From Bolinopsis microptera (taxonomy: Eukaryota > Ctenophora > Tentaculata > Lobata > Bolinopsidae), in the NCBI RefSeq assembly GCF_026151205.1, contig NC_087075.1, forward strand, positions 5,512,858-5,576,857: DNA of 64,000 nucleotides, read 5' to 3'. The position numbers were made by a program, and so were the translations under genes. Below the pieces are notes generated by a model, which worked only from the letters and a program-made list of their open reading frames with translations, was not told where the DNA came from and ran no database searches. The stretch's first letter is position 1. Every line of letters starts with the position of its first letter. Of the stretch, positions 25,601 through 37,929 are shown one piece after another.

Positions 25601-28600
25601 CGGCAAAAAACTTAACTTGTCCTCTGGGACATGATTTATAATAATATATAATTATTTGACCATAAAACCCATAATCATGGGCTAGAGTGTACCGCTGCCA
25701 GTGTCTCTCTTTCAAACAAAAGGAAAATGATATTAATTGAGGAAAGTCCGTAATGCATATGATCCGAGAATGAAATCGGTAGCTCGCTTTTTCAAATATC
25801 AATAAGCTTTATTACAATTCGGTAAGTCGTGATCGAATGGAAAAGCGGCGAACGATTTAATTCTCGGTATCATATTTGCATTCGCGGACTGTTCCTCAAA
25901 TTAATATCATTTCCTTTTGTTTTGGAAAGAGAGAACACTGGCAGCGGTACCACTCTACCATGTATGGGTTTTTGGTCAAATATCATCTCTTTTTATTAGA
26001 ATGTCAGGATATTTTACACAGCTAGTACAGAAACTTCATTAACAGGAGGTAAATTTCGCGATTTCGAACTTCTGCTTTGAAAAAAGTTTCCTTGTGTTTA
26101 GGTTAGGTATTTCTGTCGATACGATGAATATGGCATTTTTAATCATTCAAGTTGGCATTAAATTCTTTATATTGCCATTTAATATCGTGGAAAGCTGAAT
26201 ATATTCGAAATCACGAATGAGCAAATTTCTCATCTTTCGACGTGCTAAATTCGAGCGGACGTCGACGTGCGCTTACTTTTTGAATCACCGTACATTTTTG
26301 CATAGTGGTATTTATATATAGTTTGATGAGCATGCATATTTTAAGAAGATTTCAAAGAACTTGGATCACACGGGATCCAAAGTTGATAAAATCGTGAAAA
26401 TCAAATTTTTAGCGATTTCTAGCTATTTTAAATGAATATGGGCGTGTCCACACGTGTGCAAACTTTTCGATTTTTAACTTTAAAAACATAGCCTATACAC
26501 AATTTACACCTTTAAGAAGCAAAATTGTGCTCCTAAACACAGGGATGGCCCAACACAAGTGAATACTAATTCACAACTTTTGTGTTATTTTTTAAAATTA
26601 TTTCTTCAAAAAAAGCACTAACTTCTATTAGCACATATATCTTTATGATGGAGACAAGGTAGGAAAAATATTCGGGTAGATTTCGGGAAGCTTGAACAAT
26701 TATCCTAAGGTGAAAAAATGTCCTCAGATTTTGAAATAAGTTACTCTTTATAGTGTATAAATTCGATTGTAATAGTTGTTACTTTGTCAAAAGTCAAGTT
26801 TTAAAAAACTTAACTTGATGGTCTTCATCAAGAGTGATGATGTGACTGCACGTTTTAATTTTAGATTTTTCACTTCAATGTAAAAAACTAAGCTTAAACA
26901 TTTATCTTATAAACGGTGGTTCGTGATGACTGTAAGTTATACTTTTGAATATACGGACACTTAATGTAGCTTACACAATGACTGCAATGTGCGTCTATTC
27001 AGATTTAGTTAATTATATATTGACCAAAAACTTTAAGCACTGGTAGTGTGTACGCTGCCAGTGTCTCTCTTTTCAAACAAATGGAATATGTTATTATTTT
27101 GAGGAACGTCCGCTAATGCAATGGATTACCGAGAATGAAATCGGTCGCTGCAGGATTTTCCCATTCATTCACGGCTTACAATTGTAATAAAGCTTATTAT
27201 AATGGAAAAGCGAGCGACGAATTTCATTCTCGTATCAATTTGCATTAGCGGACGGTTCGCAAATTAATATCATTTCCTATCTTGTTTGGAAAAGAGAGAC
27301 TCTGGCTCAGCGGTACACTCTACCCATGATTATAGGTTTTGGGATATCTATATCTTAATTATTTGAGCTTGCAAAGAATAATATGCCTAACATAATAAAT
27401 AATGTAACTACCTAATGTATCTAACTTTTCAATCCTTTTACTACTATCCATTTACTATGTCCTTTTATATAATGTGCAAATATGACTTCTCAATTACTGA
27501 GTAGATCAATTGCGTTGATAATATAAAAATGAGTGTGTTCCCGAAATTCCAGTTTATATTTGAGGAATCCATGTTGGGATCTTATTTTTCACTTTGCAGA
27601 TGGTTTTTTCTTCATTATTCTACAACTGTGTCGTGACTCCAAAGTTGGGCATGATATTAGGAAGTCTCATTGTCAGGGCCCGTAGACGCAGAATCAATTC
27701 TTCCAAATTAAGCGAACTCGAGGTTTCCACAATGACTCAGGCTGAAAAAGACGAGTTATGTTTTATTGATTACTGGTATGGATGATGATTAATCTATGAG
27801 AAAATCTTTTACACTCGACTGTCACGTGACTTTTTTAACCAGTTCTTCGAGGTGGTCCGAATAACTTTTCGAACCCATAACACATCTAATCTGATCCAAA
27901 CCTAACCTATAACAATTGCATATCTTGCATATTCATTAGCATCGCGACTATGGGATTTCGCCCTTCGGATGCAGCAACGCGCAAAAATACCTTAACTTGT
28001 ACTCTGGGGGACTGATTATAATAAATATTATAATTATTTGACAAAACCATATTATGGGTGGCGTGTACCGCTGCCTGTGTCTTCTTTTCAATCAAAAAGA
28101 AATTGTTATATTTGAGCGACAAGTCCGCACTAATGCAAATTGTTACCAGAGTTATGAAATTGGTTTCCGCTCGCTTTGTTCAAATCATAGCGATTGTATT
28201 ACAATTCTCGTGTAAGTCGTGATCGCTGAATGGGAAAAAGCGATTGCGAACCGATTTCATTTCACGGTATAAATTTGTAATTCAGCGGAATGTTCTCAAA
28301 TTATATTATCATTTCCTTTTGTTTGGAAAAGAGAGCACTGGCAGCGGTAAATCTAGCCATAGATTTAGGGGTTTTGGTCTTATATCATCTCTTTTGAGGA
28401 TAATGTAAGGATATTTACACAGCTAGTACCGAAACTTCTTTATAAACAAGGACAGGTAATTTCGACGATTTTCGAAATTCTGCTAATTGAAAACGTTTTC
28501 CGTGTGTTTAGTTAGGTATTTCTGTCGATAAACGACTGATATGGCACTTTTTACTCATTCAGGTTGGCATTAAAATTCATATATAATGCCATTTAAATAT

Positions 28601-31600
28601 CGTGGGAAGCAGAATTATATTCGAATTGCACGAGATGAGCAATTTTCTCTCCTTTCGCAAGTGCTAACTTTGGAGGTACGGCGCGTTGCGCTTACAATAT
28701 TGATCTCCGTAATTTTTGCATAGTGGTTATTTAATATATAGTTTGATGAGCATCCGTAAATGTTTAAGAAGATTTCAAGAAAGAACTTGGATCACAAAAC
28801 GGTGAGCTCCCGCAAAGTTGATAAAAAATGTTGAAAATTCAAAGTTTGTAGCGATTTTAGCATTTTAATGAATTTGGGCGTGTACAAGGTGTGCAAGTCT
28901 TTTCGATTTTTAACTTTAATAAAATAGACTATTAGACACAATGTATCCACCTTTAGATAGCAAATATATTGAGCTCCACAACCCAAGGGATGGCCTCAAA
29001 CATCCAGAGAATACTATTTCACAATTTTGTGTTGTTATTAAAAATTATTCTTCAAAAATGAGCGCACTAACTTAATAGCAATTATCTTTATGAAGAGCAA
29101 GTGTAGGAAATATAATTACGGTTGTTTTTCGGAATGCTTGAACAATTATCTAAGGTGATATTGTCTCATGATTTTGAATAAGATTAACTCCTTAATGGAT
29201 GTTGATATTATTCGAGTTTTAAAAAGTTGTTTACTTGTCAAGTCAAGTTTTTATAGATAAAACACTTAACTTGATGACGTTATCAAGTGATGATGATGAC
29301 GCGTTAAATTATTTTTCAATACAATGTAAACTTAAAGCTTAATACAATTGTCTCTTTAAAAACCTGCGTGGTTCGAGAAGAGTTGGACTGTATCGTTTAT
29401 AATTTGAATCTACGGACATTAAATGTAGGCTTAAATTGACTGCTAAATGCGTCTATACATATTTTCGTTATATATAGTTTTTGACAAAACCTATATCATG
29501 GGTAGAGTGTAACGCTGCCCAGTGTCTCTTTTTCAAACAAAAGGATATGATTAATAATTGAGAAACCGTCAGACTAATGCAAAAATGTTACCGAGAATTG
29601 AAATCGGGTTCGCTCGCTTTTCCATTATTCACGGCATACGAATTGTAATAAAGCTTATTAAATGGGAAATGCGAGGCGACGATTCATTCTCGAGTATCAA
29701 TTTGGCTTTTGCGCACGGTTACTTCAAATTTATATCATTTCCTTTTGTTTGGAAAAGGAGACACTGGCAGCGGTACACTCTACCATGATTATAGTTTTGG
29801 TCTTATTATATCTTAATTATTGCACTTGCAAAGAAAATATGCTATCATTATATATAATGTAACTATAAGTATAACTATCAATCCTTTATCAAATTCATAT
29901 TTGTCTATATAATGTGCATTGGACTTTCTATCAATACTGATAGATCAATTGCGAAGTAATAGAAAAATGAGAGTGTTCCCGAAAATTCCTGTTATATTGA
30001 GTATCATGGTTCGTGGTTCGTATTTTAACATTGCAGTGGTTTTGTTCTTCTTAATTCTACAAACTTGTTGTCGTGAACAAGTTGGCATGATATTAGGAAG
30101 TTCTTTGTCAGGCCGTATAGACTCAGAATCAATCTTACCCTTAAGCGAACTCGAAGGTTTCACAATGTACAGGCTGAAAAGAAGCGAGTTAGTTTTTTTG
30201 TAATGGTATGGATGATGATTAATCTATGAATTATTTTACACTCGAAGACTGTCTACGTGACTTTTTTAACAGTTCTCGAGGTGGTCCTGAATAACTTTTC
30301 GAACAATAACCCTCTAATCTAGGTCCCACCCTAACCCTACCCTAGCAATCGAGCATATACTCATAGATCGAGAATATGGGATTCGCCTTCGGATGCAGCA
30401 ACGCGCCAAAAAACTTTAACTTTGTCCTCTGGGACATGTATATAATAATATATAAATTATATGACAAAATAACCACATATTCAATGGGTAGGTGTACCGA
30501 TGCCTGTGCACTCTTTTCCAAAACAAAAGGGAAAATGATATAATTTGAGGGAAACAGTCGCTAATGCAATTTGATACCGAGAATGTATAACGGTCGCTAG
30601 CGTTTTAAAATCAATTAAGCTTTTTTACTTTCGTTAAGTCGATGATCGATTGGAAAAAGCGAGCGACGATTTCATTCTCGGTATCAATTTGCATTAGCGG
30701 ACTGTTAATCAATTAATATCATTTCCTTTTGTTTGGAATAGAGAGGACACTGGCCAGCGGGTACACTTCTACCCATGATTATGGGTTTTGGTCAAATATC
30801 ATCTCTTTTTGATTATTAATGTCAGGATAAATTTACACAGCTAGTCGAAACTTCATTAACAAGGACGGTAATTGCGACTATTTCGAATTTCTGACTTTGA
30901 AACGTTTCCTCTGTTTTTAGTTAGAGGGTCTTTTCTGTCGATAACGAACTGATTTGCACTTTTTACTCATTCAAGTTGGGCATTAAATTTCATTATAATG
31001 CCATTTAAATATCGTGGAAAGCAGAATATTTTCGAAATCACGGATTGAGCTAATTCTCTCCTTTTCGAAACGAGGCCTAACTTTGGCGGTCGTGCGTGCG
31101 CATACAATATTGAATCAAGTACATTTTTGATAGTTGTATTTAATATATTGTTTGATGAGCATTGCAAAAGTTTATGAAGATTTCAAAATGAACTTGGATC
31201 TATCAACGGCTCATAAAGTTGATTAAAAATCGTGATAATCAAAATTTTTAGCGTTTTTAGCTATTTAAATGAATTTGGCGTTGCTCCCACGTGTTCAACT
31301 TTTCGATGTATAACTTTATAACTAGCCTATAACACATTTACCTCCTTTTAGAAGCAAAATTGAGCTCAACATCCCAAGGGATGGCCCAACACCAGGAATA
31401 CACTTTCTCAACTTTTGTGTTTTTTATAAAATTATTCTTCAAAAAGCACTAACTTATATAGCAAATATCTGTATGAAGGTAGCAAGGTAGGAAACTATTC
31501 CGGTAGATATTCGGAAGCTTGAACAATTATCTAAGGTGAAAATGTCTCAGATTTTGATAATATTACTCCTTAATAGTGTAAAATCGATTTTAAAAAGTTG

Positions 31601-33511
31601 TTACTTTTCAAAAGTCAAGTTTTATAAAAACTCTACTTGATGACGTCATCAAGTGATGTTGATGACGTTAAATTATTTTTCAACTTACATGTAACTAAAG
31701 CTTAAAACAATTTTCTTTAACCTGTGGTTCGAGATGACGTATCGTTTATAATTTTGAATCTAGGACACTTAATGTAGGCTTACAATTGAACGGCAAAAAG
31801 CGTCTATAACATATATTGTATATATACTATTTGACACAAAAACCTATAATCATGGGTTAGAAGTGTTACGCTGCCAGTGTCTCTCTTTTCCAAACAAAAA
31901 GGAAATGATATCTATTTGAGGAACGTAACGACTATGCAAATGTTTACCGAGATGAATCGGTCGCTCGGCTTTACCCATTTCATTCACAGGCTTACGAATT
32001 GTTATTAAAGTTGATTTAATGGGATAAGCGAGGCGAACGTTTCATTCTCGGTATCACTATTTGAATTAGCGGACGTTCCTCAATTATATATTCTTTTGTT
32101 TGGAATAGGAGGACAATTGGCAAAGCGGTACAATAATCTACCCATGATTATTGGTTTAGGTCCATATTATATCTTAGTATTTGCACTTGAAAGAAAATAC
32201 GCTAACATATTAAATAATGTAACTACTAAGTACTAACTATTCAATCAATTTACATTCCACTACTATGTCTATATAATGTGCAATGATTTCCTCAAATACT
32301 GTATAGATCATATTGCGAAGATTATATAAATTGAGAGTGTTTCCCGGTCAGACAGAAATTCCAGTTTAATTGAGAAGCAATAGTTGTGGATCTAGTTTTA
32401 CGCATTGCAGTTGAGTTTTTCTTCATAATTATACAACTGTTGTTCGTGACCATAGTTGGCATGATATTAGGAAGTTCTTTGTCAGTGGCAAGTGACTCAG
32501 AATCAAATTTCCCCTTAAGCGAACTCGAAGGGTTTCACAATGACAGTCCTGAAAAAGACGAGTTAGTTTTATTGATAATGGTACGGATGATGATTAATCA
32601 ATGAAATGCATTTTACACTCGACTGCTCACGTGGACCTTTTTTAACCTAGTTCTCGAGGTGGTCCTGATTAACTTTTCGAAACCTAAACCCTCTAATCTG
32701 ATCCCAACTCCCTAACCTAACCCCTAGAATTCGAGCTATTCATAGATCGCGACTTATGGGATTCGCCCTTCGGATGCAGCGCAACGCGCAAAAAACCTTA
32801 ACTTGTCCTCTGGGTCATGTTATAATAAATAATATATAATTATATTGACACAAAAACCCATAATCTTGGGAGAGTGTACGCTGCTGTGGTCTCTCTTTTC
32901 CAAACAAAATGGAGAATGATTAGTTAAATTTGATGGTAAAAGTCGTAATGCATAATGGTACCGTGAATGAAATCGGTCGCTCAGCTTTTTCAAATCAATA
33001 AGCTTTTTTACAAATCGTAGTCGTGAACGAATGGAAAAAGCGAGCGACCGATTTATCTCGGTATCAATTTGCATAGCGGACTGTTCCTCAAAATTAATAT
33101 TCTTTTCCTTTTGTTGGAAAAGGAGACACGGGCAGCGGTACACTCTACCCATGTTTATGGGTTTTGGTCAAATATATTCCTTTTTGATTATAATGTCAGG
33201 TAATTTACCCACTGCTAGGCGAAACTTCATTAAAGGAGGTAATTTCGACGATTTCGAATTCTGCATTTGAAAACGTTACTTGGTTTTGTTAGGTATTTCT
33301 GTCGCTAACCCGATGAATATGGCACTTTTTACTCATTCAAGTTGGCATTATAAGTCAATTTATGCCATTTAATATCGGTGGTAAAGCTGAATATTTCGGA
33401 AATCACGAGTGAGCAAATTCTCACCTTTGCACGTGCAAACTTTGAGCGGACGTCGCAGTGCGATAGACAATATTGAATCACCGTACATTTTGACATAGTG
33501 GTATTTAATAA
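10673..33511 (+). repeat. Tandem array of a ~2.36 kb hairpin-bearing unit
   Basis: About 9.7 direct copies. One landmark, the left arm of hairpin 'A', recurs near 11501, 13842, 16195, 18585, 20935, 23290, 25660, 28040, 30465 and 32840. Each unit contains hairpin A (~330 bp), spacer S1 (~1.0 kb), hairpin B (~330 bp, near 12859, 15205, 17577, 19945, 22300, 24665, 27025, 29480 and 31830) and spacer S2 (~0.67 kb, with CCCTAA-like runs). The loop of B is the reverse complement of the loop of A, so A and B are inverted copies flanking S1. The array starts inside a B hairpin and ends inside S1. No gene is supported; open frames here are short and not shared between copies. Copies differ mostly by isolated single-base insertions and deletions, unlike the clean copy at 37601. 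Confidence 0.93.
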
Positions 33512-34143
33512 AAAGTGCTATGTACACACTAGGTAAAGACACTACTAAAGACACTAGTAAAAACTCCTCTGCTAACATTTCTCTAGTTTATATTTAAAAC
33601 TCTTATCTGGGTGCACTTTTACGCGCACTTCCAGCCTTCACAAGCTTTCCCTGTAACTAGAGTTGTGAGTTTACATCAAAACATTAACATTTTGTCTATG
33701 AATTCTTGAATCAAGGTCCAAATTCACTAAAAATATTTATATTGAGATCGGTAAATCCTGGTGCTATCAGGTAACTGAGAGTGAGGAGAAGATAGGATAA
33801 TTAGTAATATGTAATAGTTATAGAGGTCATTAAAACCATTAACTTATAGCGGTGGGGTTAAGTGGAATGTTTGTTTTGCAGCAACAATGATCATTATTTT
33901 TAGTTACCTACGTACTAATTTAGCCCCTCTATTGTATCCGCTACTCAACTGGAGCACTAACAGTCAACTAGTCTGTTAGTTCGTTATTGTTTTGTTAAGG
34001 CTTGTTTTAAACTTAGAGTCTCGTCGTTGACGGTCGAAGTACCTTAACCGTGCGTTAAGTGACCATCGACAGATTGCCGAATTGCCATAATATCAATATC
34101 ATTTTATCAATCAGATTTAAACTACGAGGATAACCATTAACCA
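33512..34143. other. Unique sequence after the array, no gene seen
   Basis: Sequence quality appears normal again and no coding signal is evident. The switch at about 33511, within GGTATTTAATA, is abrupt and marks either an array edge or an assembly join. Confidence 0.4.
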
Positions 34144-34310
34144 AGGGGTCGTTCACATGTTACGCAACCAATATTTTAGCAATTTTTACCCCCCCCCCCC
34201 CCTCCGTAATCAAGATCCACCCCCTGTAATCAACCGTTAGTTTTTGGAAACCCCCCCCCCTCCCCCCCCCCCACCCCTTCAGCTAATTACGCAAAATGTG
34301 AACGACCCCT
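34144..34310 (+). mobile_element. MITE with GGGGTCGTTCACAT inverted ends
   Basis: The left end AGGGGTCGTTCACATGTTAC and the right end GTGAACGACCCCT are inverted repeats around a C-rich core with several runs of 9-14 C. At 167 bp there is no coding capacity. The ends and TA-rich target suggest a non-autonomous DNA transposon; relationship to the ISL2EU/PIF-Harbinger type is a guess. Confidence 0.75.
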
Positions 34311-34437
34311 TATATTAAGCTAAAACTCTCATTTTTGTTCTGGACAAACGTAATTCGAATGGCCAAACACAATCCAATAAAATTTGGCTCGATCCGACTA
34401 TCCAAACTATCAAATAATTGCGAAAATGAACCTTCAT

Positions 34438-34577
34438 TTGAAAAAAATGAACACGAACATATTTCGATTTGACAAATTCCTCGAACCAGTGGTACTGGTG
34501 GTAGCATTAGTAAGTCATACCAGAAAGAATTATTTAAATTGGGCACTCAGTGACTGAGCTATTCAATTTAAGGCCAA
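34438..34577 (+). repeat. 5' flank repeat, left copy
   Basis: This segment recurs in inverted orientation at 37398-37500, with an internal deletion of about 25 bp in the right copy. It lies upstream of the plus-strand PLAT-like gene. The copy at 37.4 kb lies in the same relative position upstream of the minus-strand exon, so both genes share a 5' flank. Confidence 0.75.
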
Positions 34578-34962
34578 CATTTGCACACTGACTTTTGGCC
34601 CCCCCTGTATATTTAGAGTACTAGATTCTATACCAGTACCACCCTACACAGAATTAGATATTATAAATATAAACAAATCCATGCGAATGAACTGCGCAAA
34701 CCGGTGAAAAAGAAATATAAATCATATTACCAATATAACTACCAAAAAACAGATCGGGACATCACTAAATTTCAACTGTGTTAAAAGTACTCATATTACA
34801 ATAACAGCTCAGAACTTACTGTTCATTGTCCCAACATTCCAACACAATATAATAGCTACTCTGACTTATCAGCACACCATACAGTTTCAACATTCTTGGT
34901 TTCAGTTTTATAATAGTGCTGTTATTAATTATAACTTGACATTTTAAGTCGACCCCTGAACT

Positions 34963-35793
34963 ATGGAAGAAGAAGAACCTAGGAACCAACCCCCAAAACG
35001 GGATCTTCTCCTAGAGATAAACCCTTGCAGAGGAACTGTTCGGATAGATCTACTGGATGAGGACCAAGATGAGGACAGGTTTTACGTAACCCCTGACATT
35101 GTAGACGTTGAGTCTCTAGCTGACGTGGAGAGATACCAGTGCTTCACGTTCCCTGAGGAGTCCTGCTACGATCTCAAGATTGACAGGATATCCATGAAGA
35201 AGACACCTCGAGACAGTGGTTCTCAGGGGAACAGGTACGGTTGGTCGGATGAGGATTGCGAACTAGGAGCCCAGATTTACACGTTGAAGATCACAACGGC
35301 TAACGAAATGTGGGGAGATGCAGAAAATGTCCAAGCTACGATTGTGTTTAGCGGCAACCCAAAGGGTCACACCCCCGACCTGGGAGGCGAAGAGTTTGCT
35401 CCAGATGTCGAGGGGGAGTTTGTTCCGGAGATTGGGGTGGATCCGGAGGATGATGTGGATCCGGAGGATGATCTAGGTGCAGAGGACGATTATGGTTCCG
35501 AAGATGATTATGAATACGGTGAGTATGATGAGATCGAAGAAGAACCAGAAAGCGATGACTTTGTAGTGGGGGAGTCGGATGAGTTTTCCCTCTTTAATCT
35601 GAAGAACGTCGGAAAAGTAGAGTGTATATTTGTCACCAGGGCAACAGATGAGCTATGGCAGTTTCATGAGATAAGGGTTACCAGGGTTAAACCGAAAAAG
35701 AAAGAAGTAGTTAGTTCGAAGCAAATGAACTTCAAACCAGTTTCAAGAACGTATAGAAGAACGAGTAATATGATTACTTCTTATCTTAGTTAA
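34963..35793 (+). CDS. Acidic PLAT/LH2-like protein, hypothetical
   Basis: A 276-residue single-exon frame. The ATG at 34963 is the first in frame and has a G at +4. Residues ~105-140 (YTLKITTANEMWGDAENVQA, then TIVFSGNPKGHTPDL) and ~200-243 (FVVGESDEFSLFNLKNVGKV, then LWQFHEIRVTRV) fit the two halves of a PLAT/LH2 beta-sandwich, a domain that binds lipids or proteins. Between them is an acidic insertion of about 60 residues, including two copies of VDPEDD and EDDYGSEDDYEYGEYDE. The N-terminus is also acidic (MEEEEP). No signal peptide or membrane segment is seen, so it is probably intracellular. The C-terminal tail is basic. It could be one exon of a larger gene. The PLAT assignment is by eye only. 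Confidence 0.6.
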   Translation: MEEEEPRNQPPKRDLLLEINPCRGTVRIDLLDEDQDEDRFYVTPDIVDVESLADVERYQCFTFPEESCYDLKIDRISMKKTPRDSGSQGNRYGWSDEDCELGAQIYTLKITTANEMWGDAENVQATIVFSGNPKGHTPDLGGEEFAPDVEGEFVPEIGVDPEDDVDPEDDLGAEDDYGSEDDYEYGEYDEIEEEPESDDFVVGESDEFSLFNLKNVGKVECIFVTRATDELWQFHEIRVTRVKPKKKEVVSSKQMNFKPVSRTYRRTSNMITSYLS

Positions 35794-36573
35794 TATTATG
35801 CTAACTTCTTATCTTACTTAGTGTTATACCAACTCTTTATCTTAGCTGATTAGCTGAGGAAAAAATGTACTTATACAGTTTTACTATTATATTAGTATTA
35901 GTCCTGCATTCGATATTTTGAATTTGAATGAAAATATTAACAGTCTTGAAAGTGAAACTTGACCTTGTTTATATTTCCACAATGCTTGCGACTCACTATT
36001 CAGAAGTTATTTAAAGGTCCATTTCATTCAGCCTAAAATATTCTAATTTAATATTCAAAATAACAACAAAATATTCGACCCCGACAAAATTTGTGTGAGT
36101 TTTGCGTTATAATTGAGTTACAGATCTGAAATTATGCAAGGCAGCTTGTTCAAATCGACTGCAAATTTCAAGTTTAAGGATTATTTGGAAGACAGATTTT
36201 TTAAATATCTATGTTGTATACATGGTTTTTCAAAAGTCATGGTGTTTAATTTTAAAAAGTCATTTATTGTGTATTGATTCACTTTTCAAATAATTTCAAA
36301 ATGGTAAAAGATATTTCATTTCTATAAAAATGTTTTTATATGTTATTAAAGCAGAATGTGTTAATGTAAATGTAATGGAAGATTCTGAGCTTTGTAACTC
36401 GCCATGGGCATGACTACTTTAGCGATCACAGCTGGTTTCCTAGCAACCGATTTTGGAGTACAGGGTGGCATGAACGCTAATTTTAAACTTATCTTTATCC
36501 AGTCATGCTGTATGACCCAAGAATGCCATAAATATAATGCATAAACCAAGGGTCATAGCCCAGATCAGACAAG
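35794..36573. other. 3' flank of PLAT-like gene
   Basis: AT-rich sequence with no further exon. Just after the stop, a short motif (CTTCTTATCTTA-like) is repeated three times up to about 35845. Confidence 0.4.
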
Positions 36574-36779
36574 GCTGGTCGGTCGGGGGTCGGTCGGGGG
36601 TCGGTCGGAGGTTGGTCGGAGGTCGATCGGGCGCCGGTCGGTCGGAGGTCGGTCGGAGGTCGGTCGGAGGTCGGTCGGTCGGGCGCCGGTCGGAGGTCGG
36701 TCGGAGGTCAGTCGGAGGTCAGTCGCCGACTGAGTCGGGCGCCGGTCGGGCGCCGCGGTCGGAGGTCGGTCGGGCGCCA
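36574..36779 (+). repeat. GC-rich minisatellite (GGTCGGAGGTCGGTCGG)
   Basis: Degenerate units of GGTCGGAG, GGTCGGTCGG and GGTCGGGCGCC are repeated over ~205 bp. Composition contrasts sharply with the AT-rich surroundings. Open frames across it are repeat artefacts. Confidence 0.9.
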
Positions 36780-36839
36780 CCACACCTGGCCTTGTGGCTC
36801 TAAATTCAGGTATAAACTCCCTTTTTCAACAAATCTCAC

Positions 36840-37348
36840 CTGTAAATGGTCCTATTCCCATGGCGCCGTTTGCTTCTAAGAGTAAGAGCGGTAAGGCCGA
36901 AAGAGAATGGGAACCTGTTAATTCTCCGTTGATGTATCCTCTGTAAAAATTATGATCATATTTTGCGCAGTAATGGAACCATGAGCCATCTTTTGGGACG
37001 GGCTTCCTTATTCCGGCCAAGGTCATAGACCCAGCATGTATTCGAACTATTATAAATATATATAGCAGGATATCCCTTACGCATCGTTAGGGCTAGGCTC
37101 AAGGCTATCTCTCCGTTTAAACTGTAGGTAAATACCGTTCCTGAATACCGTAGCCAACCGCAAAACATCCATTTGTATGCAAAAGTAGAACCAAAACTAG
37201 GAAATGTCACACTTGTTCTACCGGAACATTGAGGTTCACCGGAATATTGAACGGTTTTTAGTGCTGTACCAGCGCCAGTAGCTCCAGGCAGCGTCAATAC
37301 GTACAAGGACAGGACAAGGAAGAAGGAAATTCAAATACAACCAAACAT
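36840..37348 (-). pseudogene. Secreted concanavalin/pentraxin-like exon, broken
   Basis: Read on the minus strand, an ATG at 37348 opens a hydrophobic leader (ISFFLVLSLYVLTLPGATG), but a TGA interrupts it after five codons. A beta-sandwich segment follows, with KWMFCGWLRYSGTVFTYSLN and, in another frame, DGSWFHYCAKYD and FYRGYINGELTG. This resembles LamG/pentraxin folds, where a W-H-x-C and a G-x-x-NG/DG motif are typical. The frame changes near 37055 inside a short TA run, where slippage is likely. A good splice donor (ACAG|GTGAGA) at 36840/36839 suggests it was, or is, a real first exon ending in phase 1. Either a pseudogene or two assembly errors. Confidence 0.5.
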
Positions 37349-37397
37349 TACTAAAATTGTAACTGTAAGATTTAAAAAGTCAGTACCCATACGTTGG

Positions 37398-37500
37398 CCT
37401 TAATAGCTCAGTCACTGAGTGCCCAATTGAAATAATTCTTTCTGGTATGACTTGCTAATGCTACCACCAATCGAAAAACATTCGTGTTCATTTTTTCATC
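37398..37500 (-). repeat. 5' flank repeat, right (inverted) copy
   Basis: Reverse complement of 34438-34577, including GGGCACTCAGTGACTGAGCT. It lies immediately upstream of the minus-strand concanavalin-like exon. Confidence 0.75.
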
Positions 37501-37600
37501 TACCATTCACAATTGTGTGCCGCAGAGTACTTGTTTCAGTAGCAGGGCCAGGAGTAGTCAGTGTCACCAGTACGCCAGAATTGAGAATGACGTATATTGT

Positions 37601-37929
37601 ATTTGACCAAAACCCATAATCATGGGTAGAGTGTACCGCTGCCAGTGTCTCTCTTTTCCAAACAAAAGGAAATGATATTAATTTGAGGAACAGTCCGCTA
37701 ATGCAAATTGATACCGAGAATGAAATCGGTCGCTCGCTTTTTCAAATCAATAAGCTTTATTACAATTCGTAAGCCGTGATCGAATGGAAAAAGCGAGCGA
37801 TCGATTTCATTCTCGGTATCAATTTGCATTAGCGGACTGTTCCTCAAATTAATATCATTTCCTTTTGTTTGGAAAAGAGAGACACTGGCAGCGGTACACT
37901 CTACCCATGATTATGGGTTTTGGTCAAAT
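37601..37929 (+). mobile_element. Foldback hairpin, type A, clean copy
   Basis: Arms 37601-37742 and 37788-37929 are 142 bp each and complementary with a single mismatch; the loop is 45 bp. No ORF. This is the clean version of hairpin A from the tandem array. The arms share ATTTGACCAAAACCCATAAT as the outer end. Confidence 0.95.

Noticed and set aside
10673-33511. Many 60-110 residue frames within the array
   Set aside because: None is conserved among units, and the indel noise makes any frame unreliable.
36537-36803. Arg/Gly/Ser-rich and Pro/Arg-rich frames over the GC minisatellite
   Set aside because: Low-complexity translations of a tandem repeat on both strands; no start context or exon signals.
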